Counted from the first letter of the stretch, positions 42,701 to 51,186 are shown. The stretch: 64,000 nt of DNA from Amycolatopsis tolypomycina (GCF_900105945.1 NZ_FNSO01000004.1:3286001-3350000); one strand, 5' to 3'. Notes: generated by a model from the letters alone, not told the origin. A program made the numbers and translations.

Positions 42701-43868
42701 GGACGGCGATTACGGGATCGTCCTGCTGGTCGACTCGGTGACCGGCAAGCGGTACCAGTTCCGCTCCCCGCGACTCGCCCTTGCGGGCACCTCCGAACGG
42801 CTCATGGCGGTGCCGCGGCCGGACGGGACGGTCACGGTGTTCGCCGCCACCGGCACGTCGGTCCTGGCGATGCGCGCGACCGAAACGCCGGCCGGGTACC
42901 GGTCGGCACGCGGTGTGGTGAGCCCGGATGGCCGGTACGACGCGTTCGTCGTGGGCACCAGCCTGGTGCTCACCGACACCGCCGCCCACGCCGTCCTCGC
43001 CGAGCAGCCGGTGCCGGACCCGGCCACCCCGCGCACCGGCGGCGCCGTGGCCTTCACCGCCGACAGCCGGCACCTGGCCGTCGCCGACCCCGGAGCGGTC
43101 ACCGTCCACGCTGTCCCCGGGCTCGCCGTGGAACGCAGCTTCCGGCTCGACCCCCGCTGCGATCCCCGAGCGGGAACCCTCGGGGTGACCCCGGGACCCG
43201 GTACCGAACTGGTGGTGCAGTGTGGCGAAGTGCTCAGCCGGTGGGACGCGGCCACGGGCGCGAGACTCGGCGCTTCGGTCACGGTCGGCGACGACTTCGC
43301 GAACGTCCAGCCGAGGCCAGGGCACCCCGGCGAGGTCTTCGTGAGCACCGCCGACCGGGGAGCCGTGGAGCTGTGGGACGTCCGCGGGCGCGCGCGCCTG
43401 GCATCCCTCGAGACCGGCCTCCTCGATTCGTCGCGCGCGAGTTCGGTGCAGGCGGACGAGTCCGGTGCCCGGCTGGCGGTGCACACCGCCGACGGCGCGA
43501 TCACGGTGTGGGACGTCGACGCCCGCCGTCGGATCCACGGCCCCATCGCGGCGTCACCCGACACGGGCGACCTGGTCGGGTTCGGGCCGGACGAGACGTT
43601 GCTGGTCGACCAGGACAGGAGCAGCACGCTGCAGATCTGGCACCTGCCGTCCCGCCGTCTGCTGGGCGCCGCGGCCATCCCCACCGGGACGGTGCGCGTG
43701 CGCGGGGACACGCTGACCTTGCCCACCCGCACCGCGGACTGGATATTCCGCCTGGACCCCGCCACGTGGTTCACCGACCTCTGTCGCGCCGCGGCCCGCG
43801 ACTACACCGAAGCCGAGCGCGCACTCCTCCCGGCGGGCGCGGCCACCGAACCGCCCTGCGTGTCCTGA
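39777..43868 (+). CDS. Trypsin-like protease / nSTAND NTPase / WD40 fusion
   Basis: The GTG at 39777 (GGGGGG upstream) gives 1363 residues; an ATG-type start at 39732 is less likely. Residues 1-190 are a trypsin-like domain with His35 (TCAHVV), Asp77 (SGDTAL) and Ser150 (GFSGSP), so the triad looks intact. The nSTAND1 module begins CPYRGLEPFREEDAGLFHGR near 200, with Walker A GPSGSGKS (239-246) and FADQFEEL as Walker B. One membrane segment lies at about 631-653. The C-terminal 700 residues are WD40-like repeats (DGVIRVWDL; DGAITVWDV). STAND proteins are switch-like sensors; here the propeller may sense, and the protease act. The job is unknown. Confidence 0.85.
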   Translation: METADAAVVRVREVSGRLLGSGFLVAPGFVLTCAHVVAGRAVRLEFPLLERPDGDPVPVVDAEVLALGPQRPDRSGDTALVAVRSPLPPGARPVPLVTGAGWDDGVRACGFTEHRADGVWVAARLRGRQGTGWLQMVTEPGHPAVERGFSGSPAWVDRLGGVAGMIVATARGEGTDAYLVPTETLLDVHPELRPTRRPCPYRGLEPFREEDAGLFHGRADAVRRLTSAVAKQPLVVVAGPSGSGKSSLVLAGLLPRTRARVVRFRPDPDLPPALLLATVLVPVLEPDLGEVDRLVAAGKLAELLADSAGRAPALLADRLAGRCGEAGLLVFADQFEELAAGDPERARTLLGLIVALVTAGPGGLRAVLTLRSASLDELLTGGTAEALYHGIMLLGPMSRGELREAITGPVPEGVFEAGLVERVLDDAGAAPGRLPLVEFTLTRLWEGAGGGQLTHAEYERLGGVSGALAGYAEAVYREELDAGTRVAVRKLLTRLARPEEDGGFSRRPVRVAELPSPLHPALAELAARRLVVLGQAVDGGEIADLAHQALIDQWARLRGWLAEDREFQAWLEDLRPAVTRWEAGRDPGTLLRGGALATAQDWVAGRGDDVPAAQRRFVQAGVTRRRREVRTWQLITALIAVLALVVGGLGVRAWSDNRDKQRQLRSQAAQLIGREAQRQAGADPVTALQLALGAWHNDSGTAEAYGALLQQRLSMGSVTAVHAGLWSGTLIGWASTSDGSVQGALVRKPDGSSEVTVWTGFPAGRPQAWHAPATAEASAVALSEDGAELAVAGRDGVIRVWDLTTKAEPTVLRPAGTPVPEGADRLVFSLDGAKLLLDHQGRAADGRYQPSAVLWDLAGRSSRSLPPPRTESGGVAAYSLGPDSGTFVVPGTGALTDALTGRKLRDLPVGGLVIGHGAAVAACTDDGRRVRIVDTATGTDRLSGPLTFCEPGGPASFGVDTTGRYVVEETSELPSDGDYGIVLLVDSVTGKRYQFRSPRLALAGTSERLMAVPRPDGTVTVFAATGTSVLAMRATETPAGYRSARGVVSPDGRYDAFVVGTSLVLTDTAAHAVLAEQPVPDPATPRTGGAVAFTADSRHLAVADPGAVTVHAVPGLAVERSFRLDPRCDPRAGTLGVTPGPGTELVVQCGEVLSRWDAATGARLGASVTVGDDFANVQPRPGHPGEVFVSTADRGAVELWDVRGRARLASLETGLLDSSRASSVQADESGARLAVHTADGAITVWDVDARRRIHGPIAASPDTGDLVGFGPDETLLVDQDRSSTLQIWHLPSRRLLGAAAIPTGTVRVRGDTLTLPTRTADWIFRLDPATWFTDLCRAAARDYTEAERALLPAGAATEPPCVS

Positions 43869-43957
43869 CCGCGAACCGGCGAGGGCTTTCAGACCGCGGC
43901 CGCGGGGTGTTCGTGGTTACCCTGTTTGGTCTCGTTCTCTCGCGAAAGGGTCTCGCC

Positions 43958-46216
43958 ATGGAACAGCCCGGGAGCCACGACGCCACGGCCACCGCCGAGG
44001 GGGTGAACCGGCGGAGCCTGCTCGCCGGGGTCGGTGGCCTGCTCGCCGCCGGGGGAGCGGGCGCGCTGGTCTCTCCGGCCGCCGCCGAAGCCGTCCGGCC
44101 GGAGCGTGATCCCCGGGTCGAGGCGCTGCTGGCGAAGATGACCGTCGAGGAGAAGCTCGGCCAGCTCCAGCTCGTCGGCACCGAAGACGCCGCCCGGGCC
44201 GCGCTGGCGACCGGGCGGCTCGGCGGCGTCTTTTCCGTTGTGGGCGCGGCGAAGCTCAACGCCTTGCAGCGCGTCGCCGTGGAGGGGACCCGGCTGCGAA
44301 TCCCGCTGATCTTCGGCCTGGACGTCATCCACGGGTACACCACGAACTTCCCGATCCCGCTGGCCCAGGGCGCGAGCTTCGACCCCGCCGTGGCCGGCGC
44401 CGATGCCACGGTCTCCGCGCGGGAGGCGCGGCGCGGCGGGATCCACTGGACCTACGCCCCGATGATGGACGTCACGCACGAGCCGCGGTGGGGGCGGATC
44501 GCCGAGGGCTCCGGTGAAGACCCCTTCCTGGCCGCTCGCATGGCCGTCGCCAAGGTGCGCGGCTACCAGGGTGACGACATCGCTTCGCCGGATCGGCTTG
44601 CCGCGTGCGCCAAGCACTTCGTCGCCTACGGCGGCGCGGAAGGCGGCCGGGACTACAACACCGTCGACGTCTCGCTGCAGCGGCTGCACAACCTCTACCT
44701 GCCGCCGTTCAAGGCGAGCGTCGAGGCCGGCGTGGCGACCGTGATGGCGAGCTTCAACACCATCAGCGGCGTGCCCGCCCACGGCAACGGCTACGTCCTG
44801 CACGACGTCCTCAAGGGCGCCTACGGCTTCCGCGGGTTCGTCGTCAGCGACTACACCGGTGTCGAAGAGCTGATCCTGCACGGCTTGGCCGGTGACGGCG
44901 CGGACGCCGCGGCCGCGGCGCTGCCCGCGGGCGTCGACATGGAAATGGTCAGCACGAACTACGTCCGGTACGGGGCGCGGCTGCTGGCCGAGCGGCGGAT
45001 CACCCGCGAGCAGATCGACGACGCGGTCCGCCGGATCCTGCTGGTGAAGGTCAAGCTGGGGTTGTTCGAACGCCCGTATGTCGACGAAGCGGGCGAAGTG
45101 AAAGCGCCTTCTCCCGCCGCGCTCGCCGCGTCGCGGCAGGCCGCCGGGCGGTGCATGGTGCTGCTCAAGAACGACGGACCGGTGCTGCCGCTGGCGAAAT
45201 CGGTCGGTTCGGTGGCCGTCGTCGGATCGCTCGGCACGGCGACCTACGACCTCAACGGCACCTGGGCGGGCCTGGGCACCGGCGCCGGGACGACTCCGCC
45301 GGTCACCGTGGTCGACGGCATCAAGGCCGCGGCACCCGGCGCGACGGTGACCTACACCGCCGGCTGCACCGTCGACGGCACGGACACCAGCGGGTTCGCC
45401 GCCGCGCAGCAGGCGGCCCGCGCGGCCGAGGTCACCGTCGTCGTGGTCGGCGAAACCGCCGCGATGAGCGGGGAAGCGGCCGCGCGCAGCACCATCGACC
45501 TGCCCGGCGTGCAGGAGCAGCTGGTGGCGGCGATCGAGGAGACCGGGAAGCCGTTCGTGGTCGTGCTGGTCAACGGCCGTCCGCTGACGATCCCGGCCCT
45601 GCACGACACCGCGCCCGCCATCCTCGAGGCGTGGGCGCCGGGCGTGCAGGGCGGTCACGCGATCGCCGACGTCCTGTTCGGCGCGGTCAACCCCGGCGGC
45701 AAGCTGCCGGTCAGCTTCCCGCGCGCGGTCGGCCAGGTCCCGATCTACTACAACCACGAGAACACCGGCCGCCCGGCCGACCCGGCCAACAAGTACACGT
45801 CGAAGTACCTCGACCTGGCGTCCGGTCCGCTCTACGAGTTCGGTCACGGGCTGTCGTACACGACGTTCCGCATCGACGGCCTGCGCCTGTCGGCCACCCG
45901 GATGCCGGCCCGCGGCGGCCGCATCGAGGTGAGTGCCCGGGTGACCAACACCGGCGCCCGTGCCGGCGACGAGGTCGTCCAGCTCTACCTGCGGGACCCG
46001 GTGGCGAGCATCGTGCAGCCGGTCCGGCGGCTGCGCGGGTTCGAGCGGGTGACGCTGGCCGCGGGCGCGGCGAAGACGGTGTCGTTCACCCTCACCCCCG
46101 AGGACGTCGGTTTCTACGACAACGCCGCGAAGTTCCGCGTCGAGCCGGGCGAAATCCAGGTCTACGTCGGCAACAGCTCCGCCGCGACGCTGACCGCGAG
46201 CTTCACCGTCACCTGA
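43958..46216 (+). CDS. Tat-exported GH3 beta-glucosidase-type enzyme
   Basis: The ATG at 43958 gives 752 residues. A Tat signal lies at about 16-47 (NRRSLLAGVGGLLAAGGAGA, then an Ala-rich cut site). GH3 N-terminal domain: TVEEKLGQLQLVG, KHFVAYGGAEGGRDYN, and the nucleophile D298 in FVVSDYTG. GH3 C-terminal domain: CMVLLKNDGPVLPL and GVQGGHAIADVLFG. A fibronectin III-like domain ends the protein (FGHGLSYTTF; VTNTGARAGDEVVQLYL). It probably releases glucose or xylose from beta-linked sugars outside the cell. It overlaps the convergent AraC gene by eight bases. Confidence 0.95.
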   Translation: MEQPGSHDATATAEGVNRRSLLAGVGGLLAAGGAGALVSPAAAEAVRPERDPRVEALLAKMTVEEKLGQLQLVGTEDAARAALATGRLGGVFSVVGAAKLNALQRVAVEGTRLRIPLIFGLDVIHGYTTNFPIPLAQGASFDPAVAGADATVSAREARRGGIHWTYAPMMDVTHEPRWGRIAEGSGEDPFLAARMAVAKVRGYQGDDIASPDRLAACAKHFVAYGGAEGGRDYNTVDVSLQRLHNLYLPPFKASVEAGVATVMASFNTISGVPAHGNGYVLHDVLKGAYGFRGFVVSDYTGVEELILHGLAGDGADAAAAALPAGVDMEMVSTNYVRYGARLLAERRITREQIDDAVRRILLVKVKLGLFERPYVDEAGEVKAPSPAALAASRQAAGRCMVLLKNDGPVLPLAKSVGSVAVVGSLGTATYDLNGTWAGLGTGAGTTPPVTVVDGIKAAAPGATVTYTAGCTVDGTDTSGFAAAQQAARAAEVTVVVVGETAAMSGEAAARSTIDLPGVQEQLVAAIEETGKPFVVVLVNGRPLTIPALHDTAPAILEAWAPGVQGGHAIADVLFGAVNPGGKLPVSFPRAVGQVPIYYNHENTGRPADPANKYTSKYLDLASGPLYEFGHGLSYTTFRIDGLRLSATRMPARGGRIEVSARVTNTGARAGDEVVQLYLRDPVASIVQPVRRLRGFERVTLAAGAAKTVSFTLTPEDVGFYDNAAKFRVEPGEIQVYVGNSSAATLTASFTVT

Positions 46217-47186
46217 GCGCCCGGCGGCGGAACTCCGCCGGGGTGAGCCCGGCGGCGGCCTTGAAGACCTGCCCGAAGTGGGACGGGTCGGCGAACCCCC
46301 AGCGGGCCCCGATCGCCGCCACCGGGACGGCGTGCGCGGCCGGGTCGGCGAGGTCGCGCTTGCAGGCCGCCACCCGGCGGTGCCGGATCCACCCGGCCAC
46401 CGTGTGGCCGCTGCCGCGGAACAGCGCGTGGAGGTGGCGCACGGAGACGAAGCACGCCGCCGCGATGGTGTCGACGCGCAGGTCCGGGTCGGCCAGCCGC
46501 TCGTCGATGTAGGCCTGCACGGCCTGTCGTCGCCGGAGCCGGTCGTCGCCCCCGGCCGGCCCGGCGATCCCGGCGTGGGCACGCAGCATCGTCGCCGTCA
46601 TGTCGAGCACGTTGCCCGCCACCAGGAGCCCGGCGGACTGGCCGTCCGGGGCCAGCGAGCCGAGGCCGAGGACGGCCGACCAGACGACGGGCGCGATGCC
46701 GTGGTCGGCGGAGAACTTCCGGGCCACCAGGTGGGTGAAGGCCGCCGCGTCGGGGGCGCCGAGCGCCGCCTTGCGGAAGCGCACGTTCACCGAGCGGTAG
46801 TCGTCGCCGACGTCGAGGGTCAGCGGCCGTTCGGAGTCGTAGAGCGCGAACTCGCCCGCCCGCAGGGTCGTGGCCCGGCCGTCCTGGGTGAGCTGCTTGG
46901 AGCCGGCGAGCTGCAGGGTCAGCAGGAAAGAGGCGTCGGCGGCGCGCGTGAGGTCGTCGGGACGGCGGTGGACGGTGTGGCGCAGGCAGGCGACGCCGAA
47001 CAGGCCGAGCTCACCGACGGCCCGGTGGGCGATGGACCCGGCGAACGCCTTCGGGTTGTCGAATTCGAAGCTGAAGTGCAGCGACACCCCCGTGTTGACC
47101 TGCTGTTCCCAGACGCCGGGGCCGACCTTGGCCGCCGTGCGGGGCACGGCCTGCGCGGCGGGGATCAGGCTCAACGCACCGGCCAT
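46209..47186 (-). CDS. AraC-family transcriptional regulator
   Basis: The ATG at 47186 gives 325 residues. The N-terminal 200 residues match the AraC-binding-like type 2 domain (SLHFSFEFDNPKAF; LTLQLAGSKQLTQDGRATTL). The C-terminal HTH_18 (about 225-322) reads DTIAAACFVSVRHLHALFRG and AIGARWGFADPSHFGQVFKAAAG in two parts. It is divergent from a ring-cleaving dioxygenase operon and most likely controls it through the repeat at 47241-47269. Confidence 0.9.
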   Translation of the reverse strand: MAGALSLIPAAQAVPRTAAKVGPGVWEQQVNTGVSLHFSFEFDNPKAFAGSIAHRAVGELGLFGVACLRHTVHRRPDDLTRAADASFLLTLQLAGSKQLTQDGRATTLRAGEFALYDSERPLTLDVGDDYRSVNVRFRKAALGAPDAAAFTHLVARKFSADHGIAPVVWSAVLGLGSLAPDGQSAGLLVAGNVLDMTATMLRAHAGIAGPAGGDDRLRRRQAVQAYIDERLADPDLRVDTIAAACFVSVRHLHALFRGSGHTVAGWIRHRRVAACKRDLADPAAHAVPVAAIGARWGFADPSHFGQVFKAAAGLTPAEFRRRALR

Positions 47187-47240
47187 GGTCGCTCCTGGGG
47201 GCACTCGGGCAACGCGGCCAGGGTACGCCGGGAGCCGGGC

Positions 47241-47269
47241 CGTGCACATCGGCGACATCGGCGTGCACG
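47241..47269. promoter_or_regulatory. Inverted and direct repeats between AraC gene and dioxygenase operon
   Basis: CGTGCAC and GTGCACG form a perfect inverted repeat around two tandem ACATCGGCG copies, and CGCCGATG follows closely. Located in the 126-base divergent gap, this is the likely AraC binding region. Confidence 0.6.
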
Positions 47270-47312
47270 TTTCGCCGATGCCCGCGGCGCCCGGCCGCTC
47301 GTAGCGTGGGGC

Positions 47313-48266
47313 ATGGCCTACATCGAAGGTTCCCACCACATCACGCTGTCGGTCGGCCGGGCGCAGGAGGACGTCGACTTCCACGTCAAGGTGCTGGGCA
47401 TGCGGTTCATCAAGCGGACCGTGCTCTTCGACGGCTCGCTGCCGATCTACCACCTGTACTACGCGAACGCGAACGGCGATCCGTCGAGCGTGGTCACGAC
47501 GTTCCCGTGGGCGCAGGCCGGGCTGTCCGGCAAGCGCGGCACCAACCAGAGCCGCGAGGTGCTGCTGTCGGTGCCCGAGGGCAGCCTCGACCACTGGCAC
47601 CGGCGGCTGACCGAGCACGACGTCGAGGTCCGTGACGTGGAGGTGTTCGGACGGCGGCGGCTGGCGTTCGAGCACCCGTGTGGCATCGAGTACATGTTCG
47701 TCGCGAACGAGGGCGACGACCGGGTCGGCCACGCGGGCCACGGCGTCCCGCCGGAGTACGCCATCCACGGCCTGCACGGGCTCGGGGTGCACGTGACGAC
47801 GCCGGACCGCACGGTCGAGTTCGCCAACGACACCTTCTACGCCCAGGACGGCCTGGTGGAGGACGGCGACCGGATCGCGGTGCAGCTCGGCAAGCAGGCC
47901 CACGGCAACCACCTCGAGATCACCGTCAACCGCACGGACGACCAGGGGACCTGGCACTACGGGGCCGGCACCCACCACCACTTCGCCTGGAACGCCGACA
48001 CTTTGGCGAACCAGGACGAGCTGAAGTTCGAGGTCGAGGGCCGCGGCTACACCGACATCTCGGAGCTGAAGGACCGCAAGTACTTCAAGAGCGTCTACGT
48101 CCGGTCCCCGGCGGGTGCCCTGTTCGAGCTGGCGGTCACCCACGCCGACGGCGGCTGGGACTGCGACGAGTCGCCGCACGAGCTGGGGCAGCGGTTCCAG
48201 CTGCCCGAGCAGTTCGAGCACCGCCGCGACGAGCTGCTCGCCGCGCTCGAGCCGATCGACGGCTGA
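47313..48266 (+). CDS. VOC-family ring-cleaving dioxygenase (MhqO/LinE-like)
   Basis: The 317-residue protein has two glyoxalase/VOC halves. The start IEGSHHITLSVGRAQEDVDF holds the first metal His; HGLGVHVTTPDR begins the second half, and FAWNADTLANQDELK plus SVYVRSPAGALFELAV contain the further His/Glu ligands. Family members cleave hydroquinones or act as glyoxalases. It is followed four bases later by a MhqD-like hydrolase, the same pairing known for quinone-detoxifying systems, under a divergent AraC regulator. Confidence 0.87.
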   Translation: MAYIEGSHHITLSVGRAQEDVDFHVKVLGMRFIKRTVLFDGSLPIYHLYYANANGDPSSVVTTFPWAQAGLSGKRGTNQSREVLLSVPEGSLDHWHRRLTEHDVEVRDVEVFGRRRLAFEHPCGIEYMFVANEGDDRVGHAGHGVPPEYAIHGLHGLGVHVTTPDRTVEFANDTFYAQDGLVEDGDRIAVQLGKQAHGNHLEITVNRTDDQGTWHYGAGTHHHFAWNADTLANQDELKFEVEGRGYTDISELKDRKYFKSVYVRSPAGALFELAVTHADGGWDCDESPHELGQRFQLPEQFEHRRDELLAALEPIDG

Positions 48267-48270
48267 GCGG

Positions 48271-48882
48271 GTGAACCCCCACCTCGACGAGCGGGTCCTG
48301 ACCTGGGGCCCGCCCGAGGCGGCGGTCACGGTGCTCGCCGTGCACGGCCGCGGGCAGGAACCGGAGTTCATGCGCGAGCTCGCCACCCGGTTCGGCCCGC
48401 TGCCGGCCCGGTTCGTCGCCCCGGCCGCGGCGGGCGGCAGCTGGTACCCGCTGCCGTTCCTGCAGCCCCTGTCCGGCAACCAGCCCCACCTCGACGAGTC
48501 ACTCGCGGCGATCGAGGCCCGCGTCGATGCGCTGTCCGACGTCGTGCTGTTCGGGTTCTCGCAGGGGGCCTGCCTGCTGGCGCACCTGTTGCTGACCCGG
48601 CCCCGGCGTGTGGCTGCGGCGGTTTTGTTCACCGGCGGGTTCATCGGCCCCGACCCGATCAAGCCACCGACCGGCGCGGAACTCGACGGCGTGCCGGTGG
48701 TGCTGCGGAGCATCGAGGACGACCCGTGGGTGCCGGCCCACCGCGTCGTGGAGACGGGCCGGCTGTTCGAAGCGGCCGGTGCCCGGCTCGACCTGAAGAT
48801 CGAGCCGGGCACCGAGCACATCGTGACCGACGAAGCCTGCGCTGCCGCGGCGGATCTCATCCGGCGGCTGGCTCAGTTGTAG
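48271..48882 (+). CDS. Phospholipase/carboxylesterase-type hydrolase (MhqD-like)
   Basis: The GTG at 48271 gives 203 residues. LAVHGRGQ is the oxyanion loop, GFSQGA holds nucleophile S97, SIEDDPWVP the acid, and PGTEHIV the His. It belongs to the carboxylesterase/phospholipase family found with quinone-cleaving dioxygenases. It is co-transcribed with the dioxygenase and overlaps the convergent 22-codon peptide gene by ten bases. Confidence 0.87.
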   Translation: MNPHLDERVLTWGPPEAAVTVLAVHGRGQEPEFMRELATRFGPLPARFVAPAAAGGSWYPLPFLQPLSGNQPHLDESLAAIEARVDALSDVVLFGFSQGACLLAHLLLTRPRRVAAAVLFTGGFIGPDPIKPPTGAELDGVPVVLRSIEDDPWVPAHRVVETGRLFEAAGARLDLKIEPGTEHIVTDEACAAAADLIRRLAQL

Positions 48883-48941
48883 CCGAGCACGATCACGGGA
48901 TCTTTCTCGTCCACGGGCGGGATGGGTTCTTCGGGTTCCAT
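48873..48941 (-). CDS. 22-residue peptide at the end of the KAS/ACP operon
   Basis: The ATG at 48941 has a near-ideal ribosome site (GAGGAGGT, five bases upstream) and lies 36 bases after the ketoreductase stop. The peptide begins MEPEEPIPPV and ends VIVLGYN; it is acidic at the start and hydrophobic at the end. Too short for normal gene calling, it could be a structural peptide, a precursor for modification, or a regulatory ORF. No peptide-modifying enzyme is seen next to it. Confidence 0.5.
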   Translation of the reverse strand: MEPEEPIPPVDEKDPVIVLGYN

Positions 48942-48977
48942 CGGACCTCCTCGTCGAAGTCGAAGTCGAAGCCAGGG

Positions 48978-49682
48978 TCAGATGCCCATGCCGAGGCCGC
49001 CGCCGACCGGGAGGACCGCGCCGGTGATGTAGCTCGCCGCAGGCGAGGCCAGGAACCTGATCGCCGCCGCCACCTCCTCCGGGGTGCCCGTGCGGCCGAG
49101 CGGGGTCATCCGCATCAGGTCGTCCATGCGCGGGCCGGACAGCGGCTTCGTCATGTCCGTGTCGATGATGCCGGGGGCGACCACGTTGACCGTGATGCCG
49201 CGGGCGCCGACCTCCCACGCCAGCGACCGGGCCAGGCCGGCCAGGCCCGCCTTGCTCGCCGCGTAGTTCGTCTGGCCGGGCGAGCCGAGGAACGCCAGTG
49301 CCGACGACAGCAGCACCACCCGGCCCGTGCGGGCGAGGAGCATGCCGCGGATCGCCGCGCGGACCGTCCGGTACGCGCCGGTCAGGTTGGTCGCCACGAC
49401 CTGCTCGAACCGCTCCGGCGGCATGCCCGGCAGCAGGGTGTCGGCCGTGATGCCGGCGTTGGCGACGAGGACCTCGACCGGGCCGTGCTCGGCTTCGGCC
49501 TTCTCCACCGCCCGCTCCAGGTCGCCCTCGGCCGTGACGTCGGCGTGGATGCCCAGCACGCCGGGCGGTGCGTCGCCGGATCGGTGGGTGATGGCGACCT
49601 GCTCGCCGTCGTCGGCGAAGGCGCGGGCGGTGGCCAGGCCGATGCCGCGGTTGCCGCCGGTGATCAGGACGGACCGGCTCAT
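48978..49682 (-). CDS. SDR-type 3-oxoacyl-ACP reductase (FabG-like)
   Basis: The 234-residue protein has the NADPH loop GGNRGIG (9-15), NAG (about 84-86), a catalytic Ser in LLSSALAF, YAASK and VAPG. It would reduce 3-ketoacyl groups on the cluster ACP. GAGAGGAG precedes the ATG. It is 13 bases from the KAS II stop, in the operon KAS III-ACP-KAS II-KR, a minimal fatty-acid-synthase-like set. Confidence 0.92.
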   Translation of the reverse strand: MSRSVLITGGNRGIGLATARAFADDGEQVAITHRSGDAPPGVLGIHADVTAEGDLERAVEKAEAEHGPVEVLVANAGITADTLLPGMPPERFEQVVATNLTGAYRTVRAAIRGMLLARTGRVVLLSSALAFLGSPGQTNYAASKAGLAGLARSLAWEVGARGITVNVVAPGIIDTDMTKPLSGPRMDDLMRMTPLGRTGTPEEVAAAIRFLASPAASYITGAVLPVGGGLGMGI

Positions 49683-49695
49683 GAACTGCTCCTCT

Positions 49696-50919
49696 CTACG
49701 CCGGGGTGAGCACCAGGGCGGCGTTGTGGCCGCCGAACCCCATCGACGTGCTCACCGCGACGTCGACCGCGCCCGCGCGGGCGGTGCCGTGGACGACGTC
49801 GACGTCGATCTCCGGGTCCTGGTGCTCGAGGTTGGCCGTCGGCGGGATCTCGCCGTGCTGGATCGCCAGTGCCGTGTACGCGGCTTCGATCGCGCCGGCC
49901 GCCGCGAGGGTGTGCCCGGTGACGCCCTTGGTCGAGGTCACCGCGGGCCGCTCGCCCAGCACCCGCCGCAGCATCCGCGCTTCGACGACGTCGTTCATCG
50001 GCGTCGCCGTGCCGTGGGCGTTGACGTGGTCCACCGCCGACGGCTCGACACCCGCGTCCGCCAGTGCTTCGCGCAGCGCACGCTCGATCCCGGCGCCCTC
50101 GGGGTCGGGAGCGGTCGCGTGGTGGGCGTCGCACGTGGTGCCGTAGCCCCGGACCAGGGCGCGGGCCCGGTCCCCGGCGTCGTCGGCCCGCTCCATGACG
50201 AGGATCCCGGCGCCTTCCGCGGCGACGAACCCGTCACGGCCGGCGTCGAACGGGCGGCTGGCCGTTTCCGGGGCGTCGCACCGCTTCGACAGCGCCCCCA
50301 TCTTGTGCAGCCCCGCCACGACGGTCGGGGTGAGCGCGGCTTCCCCGGCCCCGGCCAGCACGACGTCGCACCGGCCCGAGCGCAGCAGGTCGCGGGCCAT
50401 CCCGATGGCCATCGCGCCGGACGCGCACGCCGACGCGACGACCAGGTTCGCGCCGCGGGCGCCGCAGTCGATCGCCACCTGCCCGGACACCATGTTCGGC
50501 AGGTACTTCGGCACGGCCAGCGGCGACACCAGCGCCGGGCCGTCGTCACGCAGGGCCCGGTGCTGCTCCTCGAACGTCTCGGCCCCGCCGAGCGAGTTCC
50601 CGAGCACCACGCCGACCCGCGGCGCGTCCCAGGTCCGCGGGTCCCACCCGGCGTCGGCGATCGCCTCGCGGGCGGCCACGACGGCGAGCTGGACGAACCG
50701 GTCCAGCTGCCAGCCCGCGAACCCGCCCAGCAGCTCGTCCGGGTCGAACCCCGGGACACGGCAGGAGAAGTCCGTCGGCATCCCCTTCAGCACCGGGTCC
50801 GGCGCCGCGCACGGCGTACCCGCCCGGATCCGGTTCCAGTTCGCCTCGACACCGATCCCGGCCGGGGTGACCAGCCCCAGACCGGTGATCGCGACGTCGG
50901 CGGTCGACACGTGCGTCAT
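49696..50919 (-). CDS. KAS II-type ketosynthase (FabF-like)
   Basis: The 407-residue protein carries the Cys-His-His triad: SACASGAMA, NAHGTATPMND and KGVTGHTLAAAG. The GFGGHNAALVL end is typical. It would extend the acyl-ACP chain by decarboxylative condensation. A separate chain-length factor is not present, so it acts as a single condensing enzyme. Its start overlaps the ACP stop (ATGA). Confidence 0.93.
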   Translation of the reverse strand: MTHVSTADVAITGLGLVTPAGIGVEANWNRIRAGTPCAAPDPVLKGMPTDFSCRVPGFDPDELLGGFAGWQLDRFVQLAVVAAREAIADAGWDPRTWDAPRVGVVLGNSLGGAETFEEQHRALRDDGPALVSPLAVPKYLPNMVSGQVAIDCGARGANLVVASACASGAMAIGMARDLLRSGRCDVVLAGAGEAALTPTVVAGLHKMGALSKRCDAPETASRPFDAGRDGFVAAEGAGILVMERADDAGDRARALVRGYGTTCDAHHATAPDPEGAGIERALREALADAGVEPSAVDHVNAHGTATPMNDVVEARMLRRVLGERPAVTSTKGVTGHTLAAAGAIEAAYTALAIQHGEIPPTANLEHQDPEIDVDVVHGTARAGAVDVAVSTSMGFGGHNAALVLTPA

Positions 50920-51158
50920 CGGACCGCGGCCTCCTTGCCATCGACCAGCTCGGCGACCCCGGCGATGCTGTGCTCGCCGGTCAGCTCGCCCTCGGCCAGC
51001 CGGATGCCGAACCGCTTCTCCAGCAACAGGCTCAGCTCGATCAGCACGAGCGAGTCGAAGGACAGCTCTTCGAGCGTGACGTCGGCGCCGAGCGCGTCCG
51101 GCTTCACCCGCAGCTTCTCGATCAGCAGCGTGCGGACCTGCTCTTCGGTGGTGGACAT
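50916..51158 (-). CDS. Acyl carrier protein
   Basis: The 80-residue protein has the phosphopantetheine serine in LSFDSLVLIEL (about Ser34-36), a weak variant of the usual DSL motif. Helix patterns fit a free type II ACP. It would carry the chain made by the neighbouring KAS III, KAS II and KR. GAAGGAGG precedes the ATG. Confidence 0.92.
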   Translation of the reverse strand: MSTTEEQVRTLLIEKLRVKPDALGADVTLEELSFDSLVLIELSLLLEKRFGIRLAEGELTGEHSIAGVAELVDGKEAAVR

Positions 51159-51186
51159 GGGTGTTCCTCCTTCGGTGGGTGAGTGA

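Noticed and set aside
38601..43538. Very long reverse-strand open frame across the hydrolase and STAND genes
   Set aside because: It is an antisense shadow caused by high GC; composition is Arg/Gly/Pro-rich with no domain, and the plus strand carries two clear protein families.
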